DNA of 64,000 nucleotides from Clostridia bacterium (GTDB lineage Bacteria; Bacillota; Clostridia; Oscillospirales; Acutalibacteraceae): NCBI GenBank assembly GCA_017549285.1, contig JAFYVE010000030.1, positions 117,394 to 181,393 of the forward strand, read 5' to 3'. Shown piece by piece: positions 45,932 to 55,561 of this stretch (position 1 is its first letter; each line of letters starts with the position of its first letter). The notes under the pieces were generated by a model. It saw only the letters and a program-made list of their open reading frames with translations, ran no database searches and was not told where the DNA came from. The position numbers and the translations under genes were made by a program.

Positions 45932-47794
45932 TTATTCATCAACATCTGTGAAAGGTGCTTCATAGTAGCCGTCAGCACCGGGAGCCCCTGCACCCTGCTG
46001 ACCGCCGAAACCTGTAGCTGAAGGATCAAATCCCTGAGCACCCTGTGCGCCTGCAGCTTCCTGAGCAGCCTTATACATTTTTTCTGAAAGAGCGTAGAAA
46101 TCCTTCTGAAGCTCTTCCTGTCTCTGCTTGATGAGATTGATATCCTGACCCTTGAGAGCTTCTCTGAGAGCATCTATCTTATCGTTGATTGACTTCTTTT
46201 CATCTTCTGAGAACTTATCACCGTTTTCGCTGATAATCTTTTCAGATTCAAATACCATCTGATCAGCAGCATTTCTGATGTCTACTTCTTCTTTTCTCTT
46301 CTTGTCTTCTTCAGCATACTGAGCAGCTTCATTTACAGCCTTATCAATATCTTCCTTTGACATATTTGTTGAAGAAGTGATTGAAATTGACTGTTCCTTA
46401 CCTGTACCGAGATCCTTGGCTGAAACGTGAACGATACCGTTTGCGTCAATATCGAATGTTACTTCAATCTGAGGAACACCACGTCTTGCAGGCATAATAC
46501 CGTCAAGATGAAAGTTACCGAGAGTCTTATTGTCTCTTGCAAATTCTCTTTCACCCTGAAGAACATGAACTTCAACAGATGTCTGATTATCAGCAGCAGT
46601 TGAGAAAATCTGGCTCTTCTTTGTGGGGATAGTTGTGTTTCTTTCAATGATCTTTGTGCATACACCACCGAGTGTTTCGATACCGAGTGAAAGGGGTGTA
46701 ACGTCGAGAAGAAGGAGTCCCTTTACTTCACCGCCCATAACACCGGCCTGGATAGCAGCACCGATAGCAACACATTCATCGGGGTTGATACCCTTGAAGG
46801 GTTCTTTACCTGTGAATGACTTTATAGCTTCCTGAACAGCGGGAATTCTTGAAGAACCACCAACCATAAGGATTTTATCGATTTCAGCAATTCTGAGACC
46901 AGAGTCAGAAATAGCCTGACGTACGGGACCCATTGTAGCTTCAACAAGGTCAGCTGTAAGTTCATTGAACTTAGCTCTTGTAAGAGTCATTTCAAGATGC
47001 TTGGGGCCTGTTGCATCAGCTGTGATGAAGGGAAGGCTGATCTGTGATGTTGTAACACCTGAGAGTTCAATCTTAGCCTTTTCTGCAGCCTCTTTAAGTC
47101 TCTGCATAGCCATCTTGTCACCTCTGAGATCTACACCCTGTTCCTTGAGGAATTCAGAAGCAAGCCAGTCAATGATTCTCTGGTCAAAGTCGTCACCGCC
47201 GAGGTGGTTGTTACCAGCAGTTGCAAGAACTTCCTGAACACCGTCACCCATTTCTATAATTGAAACGTCGAATGTACCGCCACCAAGGTCATACACCATA
47301 ACTTTCTGGTCTGTTTCCTTATCAATACCGTATGCAAGAGCAGCAGCTGTGGGTTCATTGATAATTCTCTTTACTTCAAGACCTGCGATTTTACCTGCGT
47401 CCTTTGTAGCCTGACGCTGTGAGTCTGTGAAATATGCAGGAACTGTGATAACAGCTTCAGTAACTGTGCCGCCGAGGTAGCTTTCTGCATCAGCCTTGAG
47501 CTTCTGAAGAATCATAGCTGAAATTTCCTGAGGAGTGAACTTCTTATCATTGATTTTAACATGATAATCTGAACCCATCTGACGCTTGATTGAAGCAACT
47601 GTATTATCGGGATTTGTGATAGCCTGTCTCTTTGCAACCTGACCGACCATTCTTTCACCTGTCTTGCCGAATGCGACAACAGAGGGAGTTGTTCTTGCAC
47701 CTTCTGCGTTAGCAATAACTACAGGCTCGCCGCCTTCGATAACAGCTACGCATGAGTTTGTTGTACCAAGGTCAATACCTATAACTTTTGACAT
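45932..47794 (-). CDS. dnaK: Chaperone DnaK (Hsp70)
   Basis: This 620-residue chaperone has [14 protein letters not shown], the phosphate-2 motif [13 protein letters not shown] and [11 protein letters not shown] in the ATPase domain, then the substrate domain and a Gly/Ala-rich tail ending DVDE. AAAGGAG precedes the ATG. It follows grpE by 43 bp. Confidence 0.98.
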   Translation of the reverse strand: MSKVIGIDLGTTNSCVAVIEGGEPVVIANAEGARTTPSVVAFGKTGERMVGQVAKRQAITNPDNTVASIKRQMGSDYHVKINDKKFTPQEISAMILQKLKADAESYLGGTVTEAVITVPAYFTDSQRQATKDAGKIAGLEVKRIINEPTAAALAYGIDKETDQKVMVYDLGGGTFDVSIIEMGDGVQEVLATAGNNHLGGDDFDQRIIDWLASEFLKEQGVDLRGDKMAMQRLKEAAEKAKIELSGVTTSQISLPFITADATGPKHLEMTLTRAKFNELTADLVEATMGPVRQAISDSGLRIAEIDKILMVGGSSRIPAVQEAIKSFTGKEPFKGINPDECVAIGAAIQAGVMGGEVKGLLLLDVTPLSLGIETLGGVCTKIIERNTTIPTKKSQIFSTAADNQTSVEVHVLQGEREFARDNKTLGNFHLDGIMPARRGVPQIEVTFDIDANGIVHVSAKDLGTGKEQSISITSSTNMSKEDIDKAVNEAAQYAEEDKKRKEEVDIRNAADQMVFESEKIISENGDKFSEDEKKSINDKIDALREALKGQDINLIKQRQEELQKDFYALSEKMYKAAQEAAGAQGAQGFDPSATGFGGQQGAGAPGADGYYEAPFTDVDE

Positions 47795-47837
47795 AATTAA
47801 TAATCTCCTTTTATATAATGAAGTTTTATTTACTTAA

Positions 47838-48374
47838 TTAATTTGCAACTTTTACTGTTGCAGGACGGATGACTTTATCGCCGATTTTATAGCCTTTCAT
47901 AAAAACATCGGCAATCACATTTTCGCCTAAATTTTCATCATCAACGTGCATTACACCATTGTGGAAGTTTGGGTCAAATTCTTCACCAATTTCACCAAAA
48001 GCTTCAACACCGAGGCTTTTGAGGATTTCCATAAACTGATTTACAGTCATTTCAATACCCTTTTTGTATCCGTCAAAATCAGTCTGAGCATTGAATGCTG
48101 CTCTTTCAAAATTATCAACAACGGGAAGAATTTTTGAAAGAATATCAGTTTTTGTATATGAAACCCTCTGTTCGATATCTTTCTGAGTTCTCTTTCTGAA
48201 ATTATCATATTCAGCAAGAGTTCTCATATATCTGTCATTAAGTGTTTCATAATCAGCTCTGAGTTTTTCAAGTTCAGCTGAATTTTTGTCTTTTTTAGCT
48301 TTTTTATCGTGTTTTGAAGATTTTTCTTCAGCAGTTTCTTCGTGCTGATTTATATCTTTTTCTTCGATTGACAT
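47838..48374 (-). CDS. grpE: Nucleotide exchange factor GrpE
   Basis: This 178-residue protein has a charged N-terminal tail (residues 1-40), the long helix YMRTLAEYDNFRKRTQKDI and the beta domain with VIADVFMKGYKIGDKVIRPATVKV. It releases ADP from DnaK. It follows hrcA by 9 bp. Confidence 0.96.
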   Translation of the reverse strand: MSIEEKDINQHEETAEEKSSKHDKKAKKDKNSAELEKLRADYETLNDRYMRTLAEYDNFRKRTQKDIEQRVSYTKTDILSKILPVVDNFERAAFNAQTDFDGYKKGIEMTVNQFMEILKSLGVEAFGEIGEEFDPNFHNGVMHVDDENLGENVIADVFMKGYKIGDKVIRPATVKVAN

Positions 48375-48383
48375 TTTTGCACC

Positions 48384-49403
48384 TCATTCATCTATCATAC
48401 CGGACAGAAGCTTACTTACTGTCTCGCTTATATACATTATATTCGGAATAATTCTGGCATAATCAAGCCTCAACGGACCGATAATACCGACAGCACCGAC
48501 ATCTTTACCTGAAACAGAGTATTTTGATGAAATAACGCTGACATTTTCAAATGCCCTGTTCATACTTTCTCTGCCTATAAGAATATTTACTCTTTCATTA
48601 CCTTTATTAATAATTGAAGCAAGAGCCGGAGCATGTTTCATACATTCATATAAATTATAAACATCAGCTTCAAGCTCTTTGAAATTAAGAAGATTTGACT
48701 GACCTTCTGTGATTACCGTACATCTTGATGCTTCACCTGACAATTCGGTAAGAGCTACGAGCATCGGAGTCATAATAAGAGCCTTCTCACCAAGTGATGC
48801 TGCAAGAGTCTGAATATCTGCAACAGTAAAATCATTAGCACTTCTGCCTATGAAATTTGCAGCCGCAATATTATAGAAAAGCTCTGCAGTTTCAAGATCG
48901 ATATCACTGTCACTACGACAAATTCTGCTTTTAATCACACCTGTTGACATAAGAACAACAACAAGAACAGTTTTAAGGCTCATCGGAACAAGTTCTATTC
49001 TTCTGATTGTTGCATGTCTGTCATAAGGAGTGAGAGCTACTGCAGTACAACCTGTCATTTCGGAAAGAAGTCTTGCAGCCTCTGCAAGGATTTCGTGAGG
49101 TTCACCGTCTGAATTATCAAGCCTGCTCTGAACAGTAAATCTGTCGGCATCATTTATATCATATGATTCCATCAGGTTGTTAATGTAGAAACGGAGACCT
49201 TTCTGTGAAGGAATTCTTCCTGCAGAAGTATGAGGCTGTTCAAGGTAACCTATTTCGGAAAGCTCTGACATTTCATTTCTGATTGTTGCAGATGAAACTG
49301 CAAGACTGTCACAAAGAACCTTTGAACCGACAGGCTCTCCTGTCATAATATATCTTTCCGTAACAGAAGCGAGTATTTTCTTTTTTCTTTCTGAAAGTTC
49401 CAC
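48384..49403 (-). CDS. hrcA: Heat-inducible transcription repressor HrcA
   Basis: This 339-residue repressor has an N-terminal winged helix (TGEPVGSKVLCDSLAVSSATIRNEMSELSEIGYLEQPHTSAGRIPS), the family signature, and a GAF-like core ending GAVGIIGPLRLDYARIIP. It binds CIRCE sites. The start is a GTG with GAGGTGA. The CIRCE lies 20 bp upstream. Confidence 0.97.
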   Translation of the reverse strand: MELSERKKKILASVTERYIMTGEPVGSKVLCDSLAVSSATIRNEMSELSEIGYLEQPHTSAGRIPSQKGLRFYINNLMESYDINDADRFTVQSRLDNSDGEPHEILAEAARLLSEMTGCTAVALTPYDRHATIRRIELVPMSLKTVLVVVLMSTGVIKSRICRSDSDIDLETAELFYNIAAANFIGRSANDFTVADIQTLAASLGEKALIMTPMLVALTELSGEASRCTVITEGQSNLLNFKELEADVYNLYECMKHAPALASIINKGNERVNILIGRESMNRAFENVSVISSKYSVSGKDVGAVGIIGPLRLDYARIIPNIMYISETVSKLLSGMIDE

Positions 49404-49422
49404 AAACTCACCTCTTCATCAA

Positions 49423-49449
49423 TTAGCACTCTCTTTGTATGAGTGCTAA
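49423..49449. promoter_or_regulatory. CIRCE operator, perfect
   Basis: TTAGCACTC, 9 bp, GAGTGCTAA, an exact match to the consensus inverted repeat bound by HrcA. It lies just after the -10 of the hrcA promoter, so the repressor would block the operon that encodes it. Confidence 0.97.
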
Positions 49450-49458
49450 CTTACCTAT

Positions 49459-49487
49459 AATATAATACTATTTTACCCATTTGTCAA
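49459..49487 (-). promoter_or_regulatory. SigA promoter of hrcA-grpE-dnaK-dnaJ
   Basis: TTGACA, 17 bp and TATATT (other -10 alignments are possible in this AT run), directly upstream of CIRCE. Confidence 0.8.
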
Positions 49488-49514
49488 TAGATTTTTCAAA
49501 TTTTTTCATAAAAA

Positions 49515-49541
49515 ACAGCAATCTCATGCTGAGAGTGCTAA
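49515..49541. promoter_or_regulatory. Degenerate second CIRCE-like site
   Basis: One arm GAGTGCTAA is exact; with a 9-bp spacer the other arm ACAGCAATC matches 6 of 9. It sits about 65 bp upstream of the perfect CIRCE and 42 bp beyond the nucleotidyltransferase stop. Confidence 0.45.
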
Positions 49542-49582
49542 TTCTGATATATAAAAAGAAAAACAGCAGATATAACAAGCAT

Positions 49583-50740
49583 CTACTGTTCAATAATATT
49601 CATTTTTTTCATAAGTCCAATTCTGCTGTTTGCAATTTCTATACTTTTAGCAGGTGAAACTTTTTTGTTTTTTCCGATTGATTTAAAAATATAATCAAAT
49701 ATTCTTACAAGCCAGAAAAAAGGAAGAAGAAACGGAAAACGCTCAAGTAACTTAAACTTATTTTTCATAATTTCATATGACGGAAACAATGAACCAAGCA
49801 CACCCGATTTTTTATTATTCTGAACTGCATTCATCACAAGATTTGCGCTGTGAAGACGGTCTTCACTACTTTTTCCGAATATGCCGGCAGTAAGAAGGTC
49901 ACTGATAAATTCATCAGCACAGATATATTCATTATCTTCATCAATATCAAGTAATGCATCGTCACAGAAATATTTATTGAAACAGATAATAAGATTATCA
50001 TAAAATGTTTTTATTCCCATTTCAGATATTGTTTTATCTGCAAGTTCAAAATCAATTTCGTTTCTGAAATTCTTTATAAAAAGACCGATATCAACAAGTT
50101 GTCTTACACCGAAACCGCTTCCGACAAAATGCTTAAATGCGTGATAAACAAGATAAACAAGGTTTTCTGTAAAACCGAGTGTTTTATAAGAGTCAACTGT
50201 TACACATCTGCTTCTGAATCCGTCGAAGGCAATATCAGCCATTTTTTTTATAACTCCATCACCTTCCGAAAGAGTTGCACTGACTTCAATATAAAGGCCG
50301 GTTTCAGGATTGCTATATGACGATTTTCCTGCTTCAAAACCGTCTGATATAAGAAAATCATGAAGTTTTTTTCTCTGACTTTCTTCTACAACAATATCAA
50401 AATCAGATGACAGACGATAATCAGGCTTTTCATAACATACTGAACAGACAGGGCCTTTCAGAACAATGACATCTATACCCTCTGCCATAAGCCTGTTATA
50501 AAGTTCTCTGAATGAAGTGTTTTTTGAAATCTGATTACAGAACAATCTTATTGCAGACATTTTAATCATAGAAAGATCCGTTTCTGTTTGAGATGAAATT
50601 TCATAAATTGAGGGCAACACGTTATGTATCATCGCAAGTGAAAATACCCGACCGAAATCAAACTGATATCCGTCAGGTAATTCTTCATTATTTATATGAC
50701 ATCTGAGCAGATACAAAAACTGTTTTTCAGCTTCTGTCAA
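49583..50740 (-). CDS. Nucleotidyltransferase-family protein (NTP_transf_5 type)
   Basis: This about 385-residue protein shows VIVLKGPVCSVCYEKPDYRLSSDFDIVVEE near residues 95-125: the polymerase-beta-like core with DFDIVV as the metal Asp pair. This matches the uncharacterised nucleotidyltransferase family often seen beside RiPP or polysaccharide genes. The start is uncertain: the ATG at 50770 overlaps the ABC gene and lacks a ribosome site, while the TTG at 50740 has GGTGAT 6 bp upstream. It is the last gene of the exporter unit. Confidence 0.75.
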   Translation of the reverse strand: MTEAEKQFLYLLRCHINNEELPDGYQFDFGRVFSLAMIHNVLPSIYEISSQTETDLSMIKMSAIRLFCNQISKNTSFRELYNRLMAEGIDVIVLKGPVCSVCYEKPDYRLSSDFDIVVEESQRKKLHDFLISDGFEAGKSSYSNPETGLYIEVSATLSEGDGVIKKMADIAFDGFRSRCVTVDSYKTLGFTENLVYLVYHAFKHFVGSGFGVRQLVDIGLFIKNFRNEIDFELADKTISEMGIKTFYDNLIICFNKYFCDDALLDIDEDNEYICADEFISDLLTAGIFGKSSEDRLHSANLVMNAVQNNKKSGVLGSLFPSYEIMKNKFKLLERFPFLLPFFWLVRIFDYIFKSIGKNKKVSPAKSIEIANSRIGLMKKMNIIEQ

Positions 50741-50751
50741 ATTTATCACCG

Positions 50752-52485
50752 TCACATAACCGATACACATTCAGAATCGGTAACAAGATAAGCTTTATTA
50801 CAAACTTCAAACACACTGGGTCTGTGTGTAGTAAAAATACAGATTTTATTTTCTCCCCACTCCGAGAGATTTTTGAGCACCTGCTGTTCCGTATCCACAT
50901 CAAGTGCCGAAGTAGCTTCATCAAGAAGAATAATCGGCGCATTTCTCAATAATGCTCTGGCTATTGACAAGCGCTGTATCTGACCTTCAGAAAAACCTGT
51001 TCCGCCGTCACCGACCATGCAATTGATTCCGTCTTTTTCTTTTATAACGAAGTTATATGCACACGCAGCTTTTAATGCAGCAATAATTTCTTCATCAGTT
51101 GCATCCTCTTTTACCATACGCATATTTGCTGCAAGAGTATCTCTGAACATAGTATTCTTCTGGGGAACATATGAAAAAAACTTTCTTGTAGCAGGAGCTA
51201 CATTGATATAATCACCTGAAACAGTATCGGTAATTCTGCATTCACCTTCTGTAGGATGAATGAGTGAAAGCATAAGTCTGAGCATTGTTGTTTTTCCTTC
51301 ACCGGAAGGACCTGTCAATGCAACAAAATCACCGGTTTTACAACTGAATGAAACATCAGTAAGTGCATTTTCTGTTTCCTCTTTATAACGGAAGGAAACA
51401 TTTTCAAAACTCAACTCAAGCTGACTGTTACGATTCTTTTCAAAGAATGCTGATATTTCAGTATCATCGAGTGATTCATCAGCGGGAAGATTTCTGATTT
51501 CAGAAACTCTTTCAGATGCAGCAACCGAATTGATAAGTGTAGGAACAATTCCGACAATAGCGCCGAATGATCCTGAAAGCATGGAATAAAGCTGAATAAA
51601 AAGAACAAGAGTACCAAATGAAATTGCACCTGTCCAGAGCCTGAAAACTCCCCAACCGAAGCAGGCATATGTTACAATCTGTGTAACAAACGAAATAACC
51701 GAAGTTACAACAATTGAAAACTTATTATAATCAAGGGTGAGTTTTATATATTCGCCCTGAATTTTTCTGAGCCTGGAACAGAATACCGTAACCAATCCGA
51801 AAGATTTCAGATACTGCATATTAAGAAGCGCATCCGAATTAAAGGTCATCATTTTACTGTTGATTTTTTTAAGATCTTTTGCATACATATGCATCTGTTT
51901 AACAAGAAATCTTGAACACAAAAGACTTAACGGAACAGAAATCAGCGAAATGAGTGCCATTACAGGGTCATAATACAGAATAATAAAAAATACGGCAACA
52001 AACTGAAAAAACTTTGTAAATGCTGTAGGCACAATACCGATAACACTTGCAGCAACGGTTGAAACGTCGCTGTTAAAACGATTGAGTATATCACCTGATG
52101 CATAATCTGAGGTATATTGCCATTCTGAACAGATAAACCTGTCAAACGTATCAGCAGTCATCTCTGTGTTGATACGGATTCTGATTTTTTCGGCTACTCT
52201 TGAATTAAGTGCTGAAAATAAAATTTTAAAAACAGAAAACGCAGCAACAGCTGCAACAGCAGCTTTGATACTGTCAAATTGCAACAGATTATTTTGCGCA
52301 TTACTTTTTGTAACAAAATCAATCAGAGATTGTGTAACAAGTGACGATAACAGTCCGAAAACAACGCTTAACACAGCCATTATCGTATAAACAATAACAG
52401 ATGATATATACTTGCGGGTAAGTAATGCAATATTCTTTAATTCATTTAATATTTCGCCAAAACGTTTTTCTTTGTTTTTCAACAT
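50752..52485 (-). CDS. ABC exporter, membrane and ATPase fused
   Basis: This 577-residue half-transporter has six helices (residues about 20-320) and an ATPase domain with Walker A GPSGEGKTT, signature FSEGQIQRLSIARALL in place of LSGGQ, and Walker B IILLDEATSALD. It resembles lipid, drug or peptide exporters. The GTG at 52491 lies in the site GGGTGA, so the ATG at 52485 is used. No peptidase domain is present at the N-terminus. Cargo unknown. Confidence 0.88.
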   Translation of the reverse strand: MLKNKEKRFGEILNELKNIALLTRKYISSVIVYTIMAVLSVVFGLLSSLVTQSLIDFVTKSNAQNNLLQFDSIKAAVAAVAAFSVFKILFSALNSRVAEKIRIRINTEMTADTFDRFICSEWQYTSDYASGDILNRFNSDVSTVAASVIGIVPTAFTKFFQFVAVFFIILYYDPVMALISLISVPLSLLCSRFLVKQMHMYAKDLKKINSKMMTFNSDALLNMQYLKSFGLVTVFCSRLRKIQGEYIKLTLDYNKFSIVVTSVISFVTQIVTYACFGWGVFRLWTGAISFGTLVLFIQLYSMLSGSFGAIVGIVPTLINSVAASERVSEIRNLPADESLDDTEISAFFEKNRNSQLELSFENVSFRYKEETENALTDVSFSCKTGDFVALTGPSGEGKTTMLRLMLSLIHPTEGECRITDTVSGDYINVAPATRKFFSYVPQKNTMFRDTLAANMRMVKEDATDEEIIAALKAACAYNFVIKEKDGINCMVGDGGTGFSEGQIQRLSIARALLRNAPIILLDEATSALDVDTEQQVLKNLSEWGENKICIFTTHRPSVFEVCNKAYLVTDSECVSVM

Positions 52486-52512
52486 ATTCACCCGTATACA
52501 TTATACACATTA

Positions 52513-53478
52513 TTATAAAATTGTCAAACAATAGTTTGTATTTTCAGCGCTGTATTCCATCTGCTGTGACCACAATTTTATAATATTTATTTTTTCTTCA
52601 TATGTAACTTCATTTTTCTGATAATAAATGTTGCATTCACATAAATACATATAAGTCACAGCCATAAGAGCCATTCTGACAACAGAGGCAATTTCGCCGT
52701 TGAATCTTACCTGCATAAAATGACGGTATATTATATATGACATTACTTTTGAATAAACAGAATCATCAATTGCATAATTCTCTGAAATATCAATTATATT
52801 TTTGATATTATTTTTAAGTTCACCAAGCAATTGAGTCCATCCTGAATTTATAGGTTCTGTTTTTTCATAAGAATCAAGAACAAACTCTGAAAAATTTTTT
52901 TTATTAAATGAAAAAGCATCTGCTTCAATATCAAAAAGCTCATATTGAATATTTTCAGAATACTCAAGGCAATCAGCAATTCTCTTTTTAAACGGAACTG
53001 CAGAATCATCAAGAATATCAAAAATATGCTGTCTGCAGAAAAGAAGAACAGATACATCTTCTTCAATCAGATCTTCTTCCACATCGTAAATAATTTCAAA
53101 TTTATTTTCCAGAAGCATTTCACATACTTTTTCACAACAAAGGCCGAGCCCTGTTTCAACAACACCATCATATTCATCATAAAATCTCGGATGTTCACGA
53201 CAGATATCACACAGATATGATTCACCGAGCTCTGAATATATATCGCAAAGTCCGTTATTATCAAGAAAAACACAGCGTTCATCTCTATGACGTTTAAAAC
53301 ACGGTTGCGAATCGCAATCTTCTATTGAATCAAGAATTCTGTTACCGAAAGCTGATTCTAATTCCTTGTACTTCCCCATCGCAACATCATCTATTTCAAT
53401 TTCCCACCCTGCACAGCAGGTATCGGTACATTTATCAGCTTTACATCTGAAATTATCATAAAATGAAGGCTTTATCAT
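52513..53478 (-). CDS. FliB-like Cys-rich protein (flagellin lysine-N-methylase family)
   Basis: This 321-residue protein has the Cys-rich N-terminus of the FliB family: RCKADKCTDTCCAGWEIEID, then CFKRHRDERCVFLDNNGLCDIY and LCDICREHPRFY, able to hold an Fe-S cluster or zinc. The rest is helical. FliB methylates flagellin in Salmonella, but family members are common in clostridia without flagella, so the target here is open. The ABC exporter gene starts 27 bp after its stop. Confidence 0.8.
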   Translation of the reverse strand: MIKPSFYDNFRCKADKCTDTCCAGWEIEIDDVAMGKYKELESAFGNRILDSIEDCDSQPCFKRHRDERCVFLDNNGLCDIYSELGESYLCDICREHPRFYDEYDGVVETGLGLCCEKVCEMLLENKFEIIYDVEEDLIEEDVSVLLFCRQHIFDILDDSAVPFKKRIADCLEYSENIQYELFDIEADAFSFNKKNFSEFVLDSYEKTEPINSGWTQLLGELKNNIKNIIDISENYAIDDSVYSKVMSYIIYRHFMQVRFNGEIASVVRMALMAVTYMYLCECNIYYQKNEVTYEEKINIIKLWSQQMEYSAENTNYCLTIL

Positions 53479-53503
53479 AAATTGTTCCTTTCACATCAAA
53501 GAA

Positions 53504-53524
53504 AAAAGGGCAGAAACCTGCCCT
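53504..53524 (-). terminator. Terminator after the lipid kinase gene
   Basis: GGGCAG pairs with CTGCCC around AAAC, then TTTTTT on the minus strand. The FliB-like gene starts 29 bp later, so it needs read-through or its own promoter. Confidence 0.8.
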
Positions 53525-53528
53525 GATA

Positions 53529-54440
53529 TCATATAAATCTGCCTTTAGGAGAAACAACAGTAACAGCTTCTTTGAGAACATCAATTTCAATCTCATTGTA
53601 AGCTCCGCCGTATTCACCGTCAAGTGTCCAGGGCACATTATCCTCTGTTGTGATTTTAACGTGCTTTGTTTTAACAAGAAGGAAGTTATCTCCCGTAAAA
53701 TCCTGACGAAGAGCACTAACAAACGCTTCAGCAACATCTCTGGGGCTTGAACCTCTGAGAAGTAACAGTTCAAAAAGACCGTCATTCATTTTTACATCGT
53801 ATTTTTCAAGCTTAAAAAGACCTGAAATTTCATTTGTATTACCGACTGCACCGAAATAGAAATTGTCTTCGATAACTCCCCCGTCATATTCAATTCGCAT
53901 ATGAGCAGGTTTCATATTTTTAATCATAGGAATCAGACGGACAACAAAACCGTTAAGAAGATAAGCCGAATGACCGAACATATTTTTAACTTTCTGAGAA
54001 GTATTATATGCTATATCAGTTGCAACACCGAATGAAGCTATGTAACAGAAGTATTTATCATTGAATGTACCGATATCGAATTTATTGGTTTTCTCATCAA
54101 CAAACATTTCAGCTGCTTTTTTCGGGTCTTTAGAAATGCCGAGTGTATGAGCGAAATCGTTTGTTGAACCACAGGGCAGATAAATAACGGGTTTGTCACA
54201 TTCAGCCTGCATCATACCATTGATAACTTCATTGTATGTGCCGTCACCACCACAACATACAACAGCATCAAAATCATTTGCATACTTCTTGGCTATTTCA
54301 ACAGCATCACCATGACAGGTTGTTGTCTTCTCAAAGCATTCAATATCAAAATCCTTGAATGCACTGATAATATCGCCTGTTTCAATTCTTTTGCTGTCTC
54401 TGCCGGCAATAGGGTTTTTAATCAATAATACTTTACACAT
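53529..54440 (-). CDS. Diacylglycerol/lipid kinase (YegS/DagK type)
   Basis: This 303-residue kinase has KNPIAGRDSKR, the nucleotide motif VVCCGGDGTYNEVINGM, LPCGSTNDFAHTLGI and a C-terminal beta part with WTLDGEYGG. It phosphorylates diacylglycerol or related lipids for phospholipid recycling. Confidence 0.92.
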   Translation of the reverse strand: MCKVLLIKNPIAGRDSKRIETGDIISAFKDFDIECFEKTTTCHGDAVEIAKKYANDFDAVVCCGGDGTYNEVINGMMQAECDKPVIYLPCGSTNDFAHTLGISKDPKKAAEMFVDEKTNKFDIGTFNDKYFCYIASFGVATDIAYNTSQKVKNMFGHSAYLLNGFVVRLIPMIKNMKPAHMRIEYDGGVIEDNFYFGAVGNTNEISGLFKLEKYDVKMNDGLFELLLLRGSSPRDVAEAFVSALRQDFTGDNFLLVKTKHVKITTEDNVPWTLDGEYGGAYNEIEIDVLKEAVTVVSPKGRFI

Positions 54441-54639
54441 AACTTCTCCGATAGTTTATAAATATAAATATATTATATACTTTAATATAAACCAAACATT
54501 AAATATGATTTATTATATCACTTAATGCATAACAATGCAAACTTTTTTGAAAAAATTCACAGTTTGTTGAATTATTGAGAAATAAAGAATTTCACCCAAC
54601 AAAAGAAGTTTCTTTCGTGTGATAGTTTCAACAGAAGTT
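54441..54639. other. AT-rich spacer, first part of a 473-bp gap
   Basis: No gene is seen. The 5' part (54441-54550) probably holds the lipid kinase promoter, but no clean hexamer pair stands out among the A/T runs. After 54560 the composition becomes more balanced, and runs such as AAAGAAGTTTCTTT form small palindromes. This may be the edge of the accessory island. Confidence 0.4.
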
Positions 54640-54732
54640 TTACTGATAATAACCTCTCCGAGAATGTCCAAACCTACAAAATGCGCCGAAGAGGATATTT
54701 ACAATGATTACATCAGCGGTTAAGTCTTTCAT
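54640..54732 (-). CDS. Possible 30-residue small ORF
   Basis: An ATG with CGGAGGT 7 bp upstream opens a 30-codon frame ending CRFGHSRRGYYQ. The ribosome site is better than in many real genes here. No family is recognised. It could be a small protein or the 5' stub of a lost gene, since the following DNA has stops in this frame. Confidence 0.3.
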   Translation of the reverse strand: MKDLTADVIIVNILFGAFCRFGHSRRGYYQ

Positions 54733-54781
54733 TAAACTGACCTCCGTTTTTCTTAGGATTAGAATAACGAATATAAAGAGA

Positions 54782-54825
54782 AAATCCGAACTTTTCGCCT
54801 ATTAGACGTAAGTTCGGATTTCTTT
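54782..54825. terminator. Terminator in the island spacer
   Basis: AAATCCGAACTT pairs with AAGTTCGGATTT across a 16-nt loop, then CTTTT. It is 89 bp beyond the stop of the orphan gene at 54914-55267 and also lies upstream of the small ORF. Confidence 0.7.
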
Positions 54826-54913
54826 TATTTGCGAAAGACTACTTAAACGGAGAAGAATCGAGGTAAAAAAGCCCAAAAGTACATCCACGCTACATCTCAA
54901 GTCATTTTGCGTA

Positions 54914-55267
54914 TTACTTAATCTTCAAAATTGCATTTTCTAAGACACTATAAAACGACGATACATCCTGCAAAACAAATTCCGTTGCATCATCGGGTTC
55001 GTCTTTATCATAGGCAATAGAAAATATTTGCGGCTCAATTTGGATATCAAAGTAATAATCGCTGACTTTTCCTTGAATGTTAATGCATTCATAATCAGAC
55101 AGCCAATCAATATGAATACTGATTTTCTTCATCTCCAGTTCGTGTAATCTTCCTTTCAATGAACCGGAAAGATAGTCTGAAAGTATTGTATCAAATGTGG
55201 TTAATGCTTTTTCTTCTTGCTTTTTTGATAAATATTCAATCAACTTTTTCTTTTTACCGAATAACAA
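54914..55267 (-). CDS. Orphan protein of unknown function
   Basis: This about 117-residue protein begins with a Lys-rich helix (LFGKKKKLIEYLSKKQEEKA) and continues with alternating strands (ISIHIDWLSDYECINIQGKV, YYFDIQIEPQIFSIAYD), ending in a helix. No family is recognised. The GTG at 55276 is inside the GAGGTGATT site, so the TTG at 55267 is the likely start. It sits between a terminator and the hairpin element, with no clear partner gene. Confidence 0.6.
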   Translation of the reverse strand: MLFGKKKKLIEYLSKKQEEKALTTFDTILSDYLSGSLKGRLHELEMKKISIHIDWLSDYECINIQGKVSDYYFDIQIEPQIFSIAYDKDEPDDATEFVLQDVSSFYSVLENAILKIK

Positions 55268-55310
55268 AGCAATCACCTCTTTTGTTTTATTGTATCACGA
55301 AACGATAACA

Positions 55311-55487
55311 TTTTCAATGATATATCGCTGGCGCGATATGATATACGGCGTTGCCGTATGATATACTTGCTTCGCAAGCATGATATAATATCCGTTCTTA
55401 CATACGCGAAGCGTATATCATCTGCGAAGCAGATATCATAGCGTCAGCTATATCACCCGTTCCGTCAGGAACGGATATCATTGAAAA
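55311..55487. mobile_element. 177-bp MITE-like element built of seven small hairpins
   Basis: The ends are a perfect 13-bp inverted repeat, TTTTCAATGATAT and ATATCATTGAAAA. Inside lie seven short palindromes with different stems and loops of mainly 3-4 nt, for example ATACGC-GAA-GCGTAT, ATCTGC-GAA-GCAGAT and CCGTTCC-GTCA-GGAACGG. In the left half they are separated by TGATAT (55318, 55339, 55359, 55381) and in the right half by ATATCA (55415, 55433, 55450, 55475). No ORF and no clear target duplication are seen. Calling it mobile is inference from the ends. Confidence 0.6.
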
Positions 55488-55525
55488 AAGTCACCTTTGT
55501 CGGTAGACAAAAGTGACTTTTTTCG
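55484..55525. terminator. Long terminator-like hairpin next to the hairpin element
   Basis: An 18-bp stem with one mismatch, AAAAAAGTCACCTTTGTC facing GACAAAAGTGACTTTTTT, with a GGTA loop. It could end transcripts in both directions. Confidence 0.75.
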
Positions 55526-55561
55526 TGGAAACCACATCTAATTTTGATACAAGGATTTAGC

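Noticed and set aside
44702-47794. Long frames opposite dnaJ and dnaK
   Set aside because: They mirror codon bias of the real genes and have no ribosome sites or family features.
49583-52485. Lasso-peptide or other RiPP cluster
   Set aside because: A nucleotidyltransferase and an ABC exporter are present, but no leader peptidase, cyclase, recognition protein or convincing precursor peptide was found nearby.
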